DNA of 64,000 nucleotides from NCBI RefSeq assembly GCF_031877795.1, contig NC_133948.1, positions 248,001-312,000 of the forward strand. Reading direction: 5' to 3'. The DNA is from Strix aluco. Its lineage: Eukaryota; Chordata; Aves; Strigiformes; Strigidae. The notes under the pieces were generated by a model, which was given only the letters and a program-made list of their open reading frames with translations, ran no database searches and was not told the DNA's origin. Positions 1 through 12,380 of this stretch are shown in pieces. Each line of letters opens with the position of its first letter. The stretch's first letter is position 1. A program made the position numbers and the translations under genes.

Positions 1-3000
1 CAGGCACCCAGAAGGCCTGGAGTCAGGGACGGTGGGTCTGGCAAGCTGAGAGGGGGTTAAAAACTTAGCTGATAGCTGACCCATCAGGTACCTTTCGGTC
101 CGAGTTTCACGCAAGTCAAACCATCCGGGTGGAACAATTCATTTTAATAAATCGGCCAATTCCAACTAAAACTTTTTTCCACCGTTTCTGATAAGCTCCC
201 ACCAAGAACCTAACCTCAAGTTTTCAGTTCCTCTTTAAACCACAAACGATGACTATAACCTGCTCTTTCTCTAGGGTGTCCGAGAGACACTTCTGTGTCT
301 TCCTGAGGGGGCCCACGACAGCTCTGACCTAAGTGGACCTCAGGTCTGATCCACTGTGGGCACACCTGAGCTCCGGACAGCGGGAGAAGGCTTCACCATA
401 ACTGCACTTTGCCGTAATCCTGTTTCACTGCATCTGTCTCTTCTACAATGTAAGTGGCTGTAGTGAGGCTCAAACAAGGAGCTATGATGCAGTAACTGGA
501 CTACCCCCAAGCTGCAGAAACTAGAAAGGAAATCAAGTGATTCCTCCCACAAGTAAGTATTTAAGCAGTATTTTTGTAACATAAAACCACTCTGATGACT
601 GCAAATCCAAAAGGGACCCAAGAGTAAACACAGGGAAAGATATTTTGTTGTGTGAGGAGGAACTTCTGCTCCAGTTAAAAAGAATACATACTGGACTGAT
701 CTGAAGCTGCCTATAAATATTCAAGAACATCAAAGCCGGTCCTGTTAAATTAAAAATGCTGTCACACAGATAGGAACTAGCCTCTAGCACTGCCAGCTTC
801 AACATGTGAGCCTCTGATCTGAGAGGCAGAGGCTCAGCTCTTCAAGAAATTTTATTCACCATAAGAAAGAAAAAAAAGGCGAACCAGCAGTTGAGTTTAA
901 TAAGGATATTAAATACCTTACAAGTGAGCTAATTAGAGCTTAACTCTTTCAGGACATTTCAGCCCTTTTACTGACAAGGACAGTAGTTTCTTCCCATATT
1001 ACTTCCACAGCTGGGACGTCTCCAGGCTCTGGGAACGTTCTTATCCAAGCCTCTGAAACAAACACTTATGCAGTCTTCAGAAACCAAAATGATTTTGTTG
1101 GTTTCATGTTAGTGTAACTTTAATTTAATGACACTGCATACATTACACATACACACATGTGTGCATACATTCTGGCTGACTATTCCACATCAGGGGTTTA
1201 TGTTTAATAGCAAAGCTGTCCCAAGAGATTTCAAATCCTCATCTTGCCATAATTGCCTGAAGATAACAAGAGGGGTAGACAAAAGGAGACCAGGTCACTT
1301 CGTTTGACTTCTGTTATTTGAGGAGATTCATGTCCCAGTGGCAACTGAATATAAACAAAATACATGCAATTGAGAAATTCATCCCAATCTGCAACTACAA
1401 CCCTGTTATTTCACTACAGAAAAATCTCTGTAAATTCCCAGTATCAAAACCTACAAAGATTATCACCAAATGTTACAAATGTGGCAGAGCAGAAGGAACT
1501 CTGGCAGCACAGCTTTCTCAACTAAAATAGCAAAAAACCCAAATAAGATCACACATTTGGAGTTCTTTGAAATTAACTACTTTGCAATGTCTTTTCCTCA
1601 GACAGTTTTGGGATGCAAAAGATAGTATCTTTTAAACAGGCAAAACCCTGCCAGCTAGCAGATTGGGGATACCTTGCCTCTGAGCAAAAAGAGATCTCCA
1701 GCCCTTGGCTCCTATTAAATATTGAACTCAGCATCTCCTGGCTCTGTTTCATGGGTTCATTTCTTGCTCCTAGCCTTGCTACAAACATCATTCAGGATAT
1801 CTGCCAGCTTGGCATCCAGACCATAAAGAGTTCATCTCCCCTTTAGCCTCACAGCGTGCAAGACAGTATCAGCTCTAAAGGGCTTCTGAGAAAATACAAA
1901 ATAGGTATGAGAAAGTATGCTGGACCCTTGTAAAATACAACACTGCAATGGGAACCAATACATTTCCCTGTTACAGCATACACACTCTTCAGAGACTGCC
2001 TTAGGAGAAATCCCAATCTGTCAAAGAAAAGGGCAGCAGCTGCTACGCTGCATATCCTAACCTCTGTCCTTATCTCCAAAGCCAGCAAGGACAGGTAAAA
2101 CTTCAGTGCAGCACGAACAGACAGCACTAGTGTGCCCAACTGGCGTGCTATATATGTAATATTGATGTTTTATCTATGAGACACAGGTATTATTATTACT
2201 GTTGTTGTTATTAAGGTAAAACCCACCGAGGCTCAATTGCGAGTGCCACCATTTAGCCAGGCCCAAACAAGAAGTCAATTGTTCAGGTGCAGTCTCTGCG
2301 GGGTGGGGTGGGGGAATAAAAAAAAAAAATTGAAAAAAATAAAAATCACAGCCTTTAATAGCAGTTCTTCTCCATGAACCACAGTTTCGGAACCGATCCA
2401 TCAGGGGATAAAAATGAACAGAACACCTTCTACAATTCCAAGTCAGTCCTCCAAATCCACTTTTCTTATCTGTCAAAGTAGACTGTTTAAGGCTGGAAAC
2501 TTTCAGTTCTAAAGGTGAACTCAACGGAAAGCTTGGTTAGAGTCTCTTCTGCTTAGGGGGACAGGGGTGAATGGATGAAGAGAAAAATAGAAGAGAAGGA
2601 TTTTTCCCCACCCACACTTAACACACTTTTTATTGTACTTTTTTTAAAGCAGGCAAGCATCAAAAGCCTCAAAGTAAGAAAACAGATCTTGGCACAAACG
2701 AGGTTCTTTCCTGAATTAAAAGCAATTTTTCAAACACTACAATCAGAAGCATTTGAGAGTTGCTTACGAAGCACGTGCAATAAATTCACAGTAGGAGGCA
2801 CGTACTTGCAACATGCATGCCTGTACAGCTAATTAAACAGTTGTACTCAGCAGACTCTAAAACATGCCCTCAGTTCTTTGTCAGGCCACTCACCTCCTCA
2901 CCGATCCCTCAGTTTGCTTTACTACTGAAAATGATGCAAAATAATAAAACAGCTTAAGCTCAAGAAAACTAACAGAAAGCTTAAAGCTGGCCAGCAGCTT

Positions 3001-6000
3001 TAGAAAACAACTAAAACCCTTACATTAATGCACAGAGTAACATGGGTCTGGAGCCTAGAGTCTGCATATATTAAGCTACATATTTCAGGGTGTACTTGTG
3101 TCTGGAACATAACAGGCACCTAATCAACCTTTGTAAACCGGCTTTTCATCTTAAAGCCAAGTGCAACAACAAAAGTCTTTTAAAGCAGCATGAAAAGGAA
3201 ATTAAAAAAAATGAATGAAAGCAATTCACCACTGTGAAGAGGACACCCTAAGCCACCAGAACCCTATTTTCCTGAGCACGACTACTCAATCCTAACATAA
3301 GCACAGCTCCACCAAGTGCAATAAAGTGTAATTTTTGGCAGTCTCTACTGGGTATCTGCAAGATCATACTCCCCTAGTCACCTCTGGTTCAAGCATCAAG
3401 CAGTCAAGAAAAATGCTGAAAAAATACTTCTTTTTTTTACGTGAATCTTCTGTTGCTGTTGTAACAATTTCAAAACATGTCTTTGTTTAAAAACAATCTC
3501 TTTTTCCTTTGCCAACCTCCTTTAATGTGAAGGGCTCTCCCTTCAAGCCAGGAAACATGAGAAATAAGGCCAAGCATTCAACTTGCATTCATTCTGTTTT
3601 CATATGTAGGCACCACAAGCTCTGGTCTGACCACATTTGAATACTGAAGTGCAGATGCCCAAAAGAAGAGATAGTATGTACAAGGTAATATTTAACACTT
3701 CCTAAACTGAACACTTCTAATGTACTAAGTGTATTAATGCAAATACATGTACCACTTCTATAACTGGGCAGAACACACAGCAGGTTACTGCCTCCAGATC
3801 TTACCTTTCCTTAACCAGTAAGATGCTGGCCTCTTGAAAGCATTCACACTATGAAAAACTATGTTTATGAAAGTTATTTTGGTCCAGAAGGGCCTCACTT
3901 TGAAATTCCAAAACAAGGACTAGAAGACTGCAATAAAAAAAAGGAGCATTTTTAAATACACGCTCCACCACAAGATGGTATAAACTGGAAGAAAATTACT
4001 ATGTATGCTAATCAATGGTTTTATACAGCTACTCAAGACTTTCCTATAAGATCTGCTTGCAGCAGAGCTGCCTACGTTTCTTTCCCACCAAGTTATGCCA
4101 CACCAAATCATGACCTCCACATGCTTCACCTGGAGCCATTTCAGAAGCCCTTCACTAGGCAAAGCAATTAAAAGGAAGTTACCCCATCCCATAATCACAT
4201 CCACCAGTGGAGTGCTCAGGGAGAGCAAGGGCCAGTTCTATCCATGGGGCACAGCTGGCCGCAAGTGCTGGTAACACTATGAAGCAGGCTGTAATTATAC
4301 CTAAACCATTATAGTCACATAGATCCAGTCTCAACATAAATATATATAAATGAAAAAAAAAAGTTCTCCAAATGGCTCCATGTTTAACAATTTTTGAGTG
4401 CCACTCCTCTCTGGGATTTTTTCCTAGTTCCACCTCCCAAACAAGCAATGGGAGCACATGGAAAAGGAAGTGGTCAGCATCCTGCCAGCAAGGGCAAGGT
4501 CTTCAACAGTACAGACCTCGGACATCTCTGTGGAGGTTTAACTAAACTTATGGACTACGCAGAAAAGTTACCTGAACTCCCACAAACTATTTTTTCCCCA
4601 CGTGATTCCCCTCCTTTATTTGGAAGTGAACAGAAACTGCACGGGTCAGCCCGAGTACAAGACCCAGTACTGCAAGCTTTCTGCTTCTATTTACTTCCTT
4701 AACCTACTTTATTCTTATTCCTCTAAATAGGTCACATTAGTGTTTTTTGCTCTTTGTATTGTACCTTCTCCTCCATACTTAGATATCTTTTACCTCATTT
4801 TCTTACACTGTGCCTCCCGCCTTCTCCTCGAGGGAGTGTCTCAGTCTTGGGTGCTGACAAGGCGCTGGTAGAAGGACTCTGGTATTGCTGCATCTCTGTG
4901 CCAATACCACAGACATTGGAGCTTCCCCCAAAACCAGTAACTCATCACAGAATTTGGTACCTTATCTTTTGAACAGCCCTCTCTCCCCTGTAGTAATGCC
5001 TAGAAATATTTATTTATTCTTGCCTTAGACTCGTTTAGAAACAGTTTGCACAGGTGCCCTTAACTGTCCATTAATACATTATAATGTAATAGTCTAAAGC
5101 TTGAAAGTCCAAAGTTTTTAACTAGGTAAATATGATTTACTAGCCCTTAAAATTCCATTATAATTTTGGGTTTATATTAACTATTTTCATAAGGTGTTTC
5201 CTTTTCCAGAAGACATGAAAGATGACATGAAACTGTCCGACCGAAGGAGAGAGAAGGATGTTATCGCAGAAGGTTTAAGCAGCCAAGCGCCCCTTCTCAC
5301 CACTATCTTTGACCCCGCCCTCTTAAATTCTCTCCGTGTTGCACCTTAACAGGACGGCACATGTACGCGATTCTCAAAGCAGAGCACTACAGCTGCAGGC
5401 AGACATCACACAACAGCCAGTAGCTACCACAGAAGGAGTTACCAAGTCCTTTCGCCACCATTCTAAGACACATCTTGGATACTGCAATGTCAAAGAATTA
5501 ATAGAGAATAAGGATCTTTATTTACAATACTGCGTTCAGAAGCCAGCGAGAACAGGCAACTTCTTGCGAACTAAAGCAGCAATGGTGTGACGGGGTTGGA
5601 GCTCACGCTGTGAGGACAGTCCAGGATCAAGGCTAAACAGTAGAAGAGGATGAACGAGCTATGCAAAACACCTCGACCGGCTCTCTTCAGCTCTCCCACA
5701 CCACAGTACGTGATGGACTAAAGCATGACTGAAACTTAAAGAAAAGGAGGGGAGGAACTGAGGGAGGGATGGAAACTGGGGAACAGCTAGATTAATTGAA
5801 TCTGAGATCAAGCCCAGGACAGTACCTCTGCTGCAGGCAAGCTGCTTGTGCATGACACTCTATAAAGGCTGTCCAGGTCCAATAACTGTGCAAGTCCTCA
5901 CCTCAACGACTTCTTATTTTAAATGTGAATTACACTTCCTTTATCACCCTAGCCTTCTGTAAAGGACCCAGACCTGTAGTCACCTGTTGCACTCCCATGA

Positions 6001-9000
6001 AAAACACCCTCCTTTCACAGCACAAAAAAACCTCAACTGGCAAGGATAGAGCAGGGGACCCTGGCCCCGAAGGAAGTGGGGCAACTCGGGGCAATCTTCA
6101 TTCTTCTCTCAGAAACTACTGAAAAACAAACACCAATCAAGCTCAGATCAGGCACAGCACACCACAGAAACTATAGGAGCCTGCTGTCCACAGGATTAAA
6201 CCTGTGTTTTTCATCTTTTCTTTCCACCTATCAACTCTCTCCCATAACAGAAAGGATGGGCGAGCCCTGCCAGCTCTCAGAACAAATGGAAACCTCCAGG
6301 TTCAGGTTTCAAAACCTGCACCCATGCTTTAAAGAACTGAGATTTCAGAAAATGTACAACCAAAACTTGTACTTTGCTATTCAATGCATATATCAAGGCT
6401 GTGGTCTAGAAGAGTCTTGTTCCTACCAGTTGGATAGTCAAGTCTTAATACAATGATAACCAGAAAACAGAAGAAAAACTGAAGCTTAGAGTAGACAAGG
6501 TTTCTGATCCACAAACCAGCAAAGCAACAAGTATAGAAATTACTCACTGCTCTGACTCATAACAACAGACACACACACCTGATGCTGTTACAGCCAAAAA
6601 GGAGTCATCAGTGACTTGTCATTAATTAAATTATTAAAAAACTTTAAACAGGAAATAAGCACTGTGAAAGCTCAGATTTTATTTTTTTTTTAAAGACAGC
6701 TGCAATTAAGTCTCTTAATTCAGCCTTGTTACCTATTTAACACAAGCTCCTTAACTTTCAGCAGGCCTCTGGAAAGGCGATGGGACTCATGGTTCTGTCT
6801 GACACAAGTTCAGATGACAGGCTCGAGCAGGACAGTGCTTAGATTCAACAGCTGAAGATGGACGTCTCAGAGATGACTATCCTCACATGCCTCGGAACAC
6901 TTGCCCATTGTGAGCATCTGTTTGTAACAGAGACTGACGATCAGAAAGGACAACACTTATAACCTAGTCCCACTTCTCACACAAGACACAACAGATACGT
7001 TCCAGGTCTCCTGTCTTTGCACCAAAACAGAGGAACACAGTAAATGGTGAACAGCCCCTCTCATCCCATTCTCAGCATCCACGGGGTGTCAGCTCTTTGT
7101 TCTCCATCAGAATGAAAGTGCCACGTTCCAATGACAGCTCAGCTCCAAGATACTTTACTCCAAGGACACAATGACAAAACAAACCCAAAGCCCCACAGAC
7201 TGGTACTGGGAACTCAGTTTTACCAGAGAAATGTATTATTCCTGATGTGCTCAGGATCATTACTGTAAGCCACAGCTTTACAGTTAAGGTGTGGAAATTA
7301 ACACAAACCCAATCACTGGTGTCTTCCTATTCTAAGAGGATAACTAGCAAAGAAAACTTCCAACAAGACAGTGACTCAAAGCCACAAATAATTCCACTTC
7401 CTCAATTTGAATGGCCTTCGGGCACTCAACTCAAACAAGAAAAAACTTAACCTGCCTGTTCCCAAAACAACAACAAAAACCTGAAAATACACATTTTTGT
7501 TTTCCATTCTCAAAGGACACTAACATTCCCTTGACTCAGCCTCCTCTGATCGCTGCCAGACATCTATCTGCACAGTTATTTCAAGTCACTGCTTTCAACG
7601 CTGTTAAAAACTCCGCCAGTGCTTCAGAGTGCGAAGCCTACTTGACAAATTTACAGTCTTTAGCTACTTTTGCATTTTGAGAAAACAGAGGAAAGGTTCA
7701 AAGCTATTCAAGTAAATAAGGAGTGGGAGGGAGACAGAAGGAAGGAACACACGGGCACATGGCCTCAAACTCCAGTTTGAAACCTCCCCATCTTCTGCAA
7801 GCGAAAGAAGATGGGCAATAGCATTGCTACAAGGAACTGATGTGCAAGAAGTGGGGGAAGTGTCCCACTTTTGTTTTCTTCCTAGAGCTTAAGGCACTGA
7901 GTTATGCTTGTTCTCCCCAAACTGTTACCTTTTGAGCACAAAAAATATATGCAACTGGAGATTATTATGTAATCTATGCATTGCTTCAGTTCAATGGCTA
8001 CATAAAGTTCATTATTTCCGTGCTGAGGCTTCCAAGCAGAAACAAACCAACCAAAGCCTAAACTTTCATCACCCAAGAAAAAAACAGGTATACTATTCCT
8101 AAATCTCTCCTCCATGCTGATTCTCTTCAAAATTGTATATATTGGTAACCCACCTATATTACTGTATTCAGCAGTGTATCTAAGGCAGGAGTAGCAAAAA
8201 GAAAGATGAAGAGAGAGAATTGACAATGATGAACGTGTATCACTTAAAAGTTTTTGACAAGTCAGAGTTTAATGCAATCTAAAACAAACGTTAAAATAGA
8301 TTCTCTTTTCCCAGCACCTCACCTGAGCAGCACCATCCCCACCACAAATTTATAGGAAACACAGCATTCGATGCTCCACACCTTACTATCAAGCAGAATA
8401 AGCAATTTAAACAGAATCTTGCCAATTGCAAGTAGAACTAAGACACCTAATCCCACTAGGAGCAAAAAAGCCACTGCCAGTCCAACCGATGATGCTTATT
8501 GTCCTGGCACTGTGACTCTGTGGCCGCGTAGTATCTAGTTTGACACAGAACTGTATCTGTGCTCTTGGCCTGAATGCTACAAGTCTGAACCATAAGTAAT
8601 TCACCGGTCATAGTTTCTTTTAAAGCAAAATATCATTTTAGAGGTTTCAACAAGATCTTGTTTTCACACTCTCTAATCAGATGTTTTCAAATTCCGAACT
8701 CATACTAATGGTGAGAATATTCCAAGAAACACGTAATATTCCAGTATGCCAGATACCACCGAGATGGTTAGACCTTCGAGCAGTTTAAGGACCAGCTGAC
8801 ACAGCAACCTAAGGATGAATTTGCTGAATACAAACTGTGGCCACATGAAAGAAGACATATGAACATTTCATCTCTCTGAAGAGTTATTCTGGTAGACACT
8901 TGACCCTAATAAGACTTGTTCACAATAACATGAGAAACAATATAATAGCATACCACTACTGGATAGGAATCTGACCAATAACCAGTTTGGGAGCGAATGT

Positions 9001-11383
9001 ATGACCTATCAAAAGCTGAAAGTGCATTGTTTCTTAAGTTTTGGGGTTTTTTGTTCAGACTTTCAAGACCAATGAGTAACTGATGCTATTAACGTAAACA
9101 AAAGTAAGCCTTTGTGTAGTCCCAAAACCACAATTCCTTTGATCCATTCTTTAATGTGTGCCTGATTTTCAAGAATTTCTAATATTTCATTTTAAAGAAA
9201 AACGTATCTTAATCTTGAAAGAGCTGTGTGCACTGACAAGGTGGCTGAGGCCGAGAAGAGCTTGTTTCGCTGATGTACCACTAGCTACTGCTGAACAGGT
9301 TCTTAGCAGCATTAGCTTCACAATCCCTTTCTAAACCCCACAGCAAGCTTTAAATGATCCAGAACAGCAGATTCATATAGTTCCATAAATACACAGCCTA
9401 GCTGAAAAAGGGAGGTGAGACAATGTTGTGAAAAATCTTTATATATTTTGGCTCTGAAAAACTCAATTTCAGGAGATGAAGGAAGCAGGACACTGACAAG
9501 AGATGCTGTATGTAATCTAAAATCTCAACAGTGAAAATGTGACTGACAGCATTCAGTCTAGCTGCTCTGGAACGATGTCTGCCATATTCTCTTCTTCTTC
9601 GGAAGAAAAAAAAGGCAGCACACACAGTGGCTCAGAAAAAAAAAAAAACCAAACAGCCTGTTCATGATGTATGTTATCTAGTATATGTAGAGATGAATAA
9701 GCAAAACAGCTTTTGAGTGATAAATGTCACATAATTTGTCTTCCATTGCAGTCTCTCCCATATGGGGCGCTGTCTGTCCAGGCATTAAGAGGAAGCAGAT
9801 AGTTGATGTTACACATAATAAGGCCTACAAAAGTCTATTTAATACCTTTGCTTCAAGTTATGCAAATCTGAGCCTTGACACAACAGGATGTTCTTTCTCC
9901 ACTTTCACTTAAAACTCAAGGAAAGTATGACCTCAGTAAAAGTATGGCCCCTATTCTGTTCTTATCACTAACACCTGACACAAAAAAGAAACTTTAGAGT
10001 CTCTTGCTATCCCCAAAGATGCAGTGTTAAGTCTTACAGGTACTGTTTGATAATGCACCAGAAGGTTAGAAAACATCAATGCCCATTTCAGCCCCTACTA
10101 GCACCACCTTTTTTTAAAATGTCAGAAATATAATTGGTCCCTCCCTCTCTCCTCTGAAAGAATAAAGAAAAACCCTTATATCAAGCAGCTTCTCCTCACA
10201 ACTCTTCTGCCTGCAAGAGAGCTTTTGTAAGAAATCCTCACAGCTGAAACTGTTCTGAAATCACAAGCACTCAAAAGCAGCATTCCCTGTTTTATAAGAA
10301 GAAAAAGGTTATTTTGATAGTAATGTATTTCTGCTTGTAGAGCTTCACCAGTTGTTTTTAGAGCTTACTCGCCATCAGCAAGCTTTTTTAAACTTTTATA
10401 TAGGTATTTCTGTGTGTATGTATGTGTACATATATGGGACTCAAGCAAACAAACTCCAGCTGTTAACGTGATACAAGGATGGCTATTGGCAATCGCTTAA
10501 CAGTCAAACTTATTAAAACAGCGTTTAAGTCATTTTTCTTTACTTAGCCAAAGGGGAAAAAAAAATAAAGTCAATAATTACGAGCGACTTCAAAGGAATT
10601 AGATAAGCACTTCAGGAGTTTCAAACAGAGCGAAGAATAGCTGCGTTCAGATAAATTCAGAAACTGTGTCTCTGGCGAGCAAGTCAAGAGCAGCTTTATA
10701 AGGAATTTTACGTTGCGAAAGAACCACTCGAAACCAGCTCCCCGCGCAGAGGCAGCAGGTACGCGCAGCGCGGCAGCGCACGTAGGACCAGGCGTCCCAG
10801 CGGGCGGAGGGCGCGGAGCGCGGCGACTGCCCGCGGGGGATTTTCACAGGGGGCTCCCCCACGGGCGCGCAGCGCTGCCGCAGGAGCCCGGGGAGCCCCA
10901 AGACCGACACGGCAGCGCGGCTCCGCGCAACCTCCGCCCGCGGCACAGCGAGGGGCCGCGCCCGCGCAGCCCCGTCCCCGCGCAGCGCGCGGCCGGCAGG
11001 GTCAGGGTCCCCGTCCCCACCGCGCAGGCCCCGCGGCCGGCGGAGGTGCGAGGGCGCCCGCCGGGGCGACCCGCGCCCGCCGGAGGGCGACCCGCGGCCC
11101 CGCGCCCCCGGCTGTCAAACCCGGCAAGCGCAGCGCGGCGCCGCCCGCGCGGCTTCCGCGCCGGCCCGTCCCGGCAAGGTGAGGAGGCCGCGGCCCCGGG
11201 GCTCGGCTGCCCCGCGGCCCTTTGTGCGCGGGCGCGCATGTCACCGCGGCCGCGGCGCCCCCAGGCCGCACGGCGCACGTGGGGGCGGCGGGCCCGGCGC
11301 GCGCTTTGTGCCGCCAGGTGCCGGGCGGCCCCGGGCCCGCGGAGCCATCTTGGGGCCGGCGGCGCCCCCCCGGCCGCGCTCAC
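1..11383 (-). other. ZNRF3: ZNRF3 intron 1 (partial), no exon seen
   Basis: This stretch lies downstream, on the minus strand, of the splice donor that ends ZNRF3 exon 1, and continues past the left edge of the window, so it is the 5' part of ZNRF3 intron 1. In human this intron is also very long. I looked for exons on both strands. The open frames here are short (mostly under 130 codons), lack domain similarity and have no consistent splice context, so none is called. The sequence is AT-rich with short poly-A/T runs (for example near 2,316 and 9,638), and becomes abruptly CpG-rich from about 10,730. No CR1 or LTR copy was recognised inside it. Enhancers could be present but cannot be told from one sequence. 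Confidence 0.75.
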
Positions 11384-12380
11384 CTGCACGATCTCGCCCT
11401 CGGCGCTCAGCGTGGCCCCCGCGCGGGAGAAGCGGCCCTGCAGCCCCGTGGTGTAGGTGGTGTAGTCGCCGCTGGGGCTGGACTCGAACAGCACCACCTC
11501 CACGAACGCCGTCTCCTTGCCCAGCGCCGCGCCCGGCGCCGCGGCCAGCAGCAGCCCCAGCAGCAGCGGCGGCGGCACGGCCGGCCCCGCGCCGGCCCCG
11601 CAGCCCCTCATCGCTCGGCGGCGGGGCGGAGGGGGGGGGGGGCGGCGAGCGGCGCCCCGCCGCCGCCGCGCATCGCTCCCGAGCGGCTCCAGCTCCGGGG
11701 CCGGGCTCCCGGGCAGGTCAGCGCCCCATGGCAGCCGCGCTGCCGCCGCGCCGAGCCCCGCTGCTGGCCGGCCCCGCGCCCGCCGTCCCTCGCCCCGGCT
11801 GCTCTCCGCCCTGCCGAGCCGCTTCCCTTTCATCTGCTCCACGTGACGGGCACCGCGGGGTTATCCCCGCCCCCGCGCGGCGCTGACCCGCTCCGGCCCT
11901 CCCTCGGCGCGCACACGGCCCCGCCGCCACGGAGCCCCGGGGGAGGCCCCGCCGGGGCTCGGCCCGGACCGGCAGCGGCGGCCCTTCCCGCCGGCGACCG
12001 GGCCCGCGGGGCGGCGGGGGGCTGGGGCAAAGCCGGCCGGGGCCGCCTCCCGGCGCTGCCGCGGGTGGCGGCCGCCCCTCGCCGGGCAGCGGCCGGGCGC
12101 GGAGCCCCGGTGGCGGCGGCGCGGCGGCTGCGGCCCACGCCGGGGGGACGCGCCCCGAGCGGGCGGGGGCTGCGGCCCCGTAACCGACCGCGCCAAAGCC
12201 ACCGGCTGCCTCCGGGGGACGCCGCTCGGCTGCGGCCTGTGCGGCCCGGGAGCGCCGTTCCCGGCCGACCGCCGGCGTCCCGCGGGCTCCTCACCCGCGC
12301 CCCGCGCCTCTTGGAGAAGCCAGCCCGGGCCCCGGGCGCTCTGTTATAGCGCCAGTCTACGGAACCGCCGCGGATCATGT
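10730..12380. promoter_or_regulatory. CpG island over the ZNRF3 promoter and first exon
   Basis: GC content and CpG density rise sharply from about 10,730 and fall after about 12,380. The ZNRF3 start codon is at 11,611 (minus), so the island covers its promoter, 5' UTR, first exon and the start of intron 1. A palindromic E-box CACGTG lies at 11,840-11,845, about 230 bp upstream of the start codon. A run of 12 G with flanking GGC repeats at about 11,630-11,645 falls in the 5' UTR. The very long open frames on both strands here are what CpG-rich DNA produces by chance and are not genes, apart from the ZNRF3 exon itself. Confidence 0.8.
11384..11611 (-). CDS. ZNRF3: ZNRF3 first exon (E3 ubiquitin ligase, Wnt receptor turnover), partial
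   Basis: First coding exon, 76 codons, of ZNRF3, a single-pass membrane RING E3 ligase that removes Frizzled and LRP6 from the cell surface and is held in check by R-spondin/LGR. The start ATG is at 11,611-11,609. Residues 1-30 form a leucine/alanine-rich signal peptide (PPPLLLGLLLAAAPGAA). The mature protein then begins KETAFVEVVLFESSPSGDYT, and the exon ends in ATLSAEGEIVQ, nearly identical to what I recall of the human protein. It ends in a GTGAGC donor at 11,383-11,378, in phase 0. The rest of the extracellular domain, the membrane helix and the RING domain are encoded off the left edge. The ATG was chosen because the signal peptide follows it directly; an open frame continues upstream to 11,842 but lacks any conserved sequence. 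The interval to XBP1, its divergent neighbour, is about 16 kb. Confidence 0.95.

Noticed and set aside
9136-9144. CCTTTGATC, a perfect TCF/LEF site in ZNRF3 intron 1
   Set aside because: ZNRF3 is a Wnt target, so it is tempting, but a 9-mer of this kind is expected a few times by chance in 64 kb and no cluster was seen.
10647-12378. Several overlapping open frames of 180-375 codons on both strands
   Set aside because: They lie in the ZNRF3 CpG island, are rich in Arg/Pro/Ala/Gly, overlap in many frames and lack any conserved stretch, apart from the 76-codon ZNRF3 exon.
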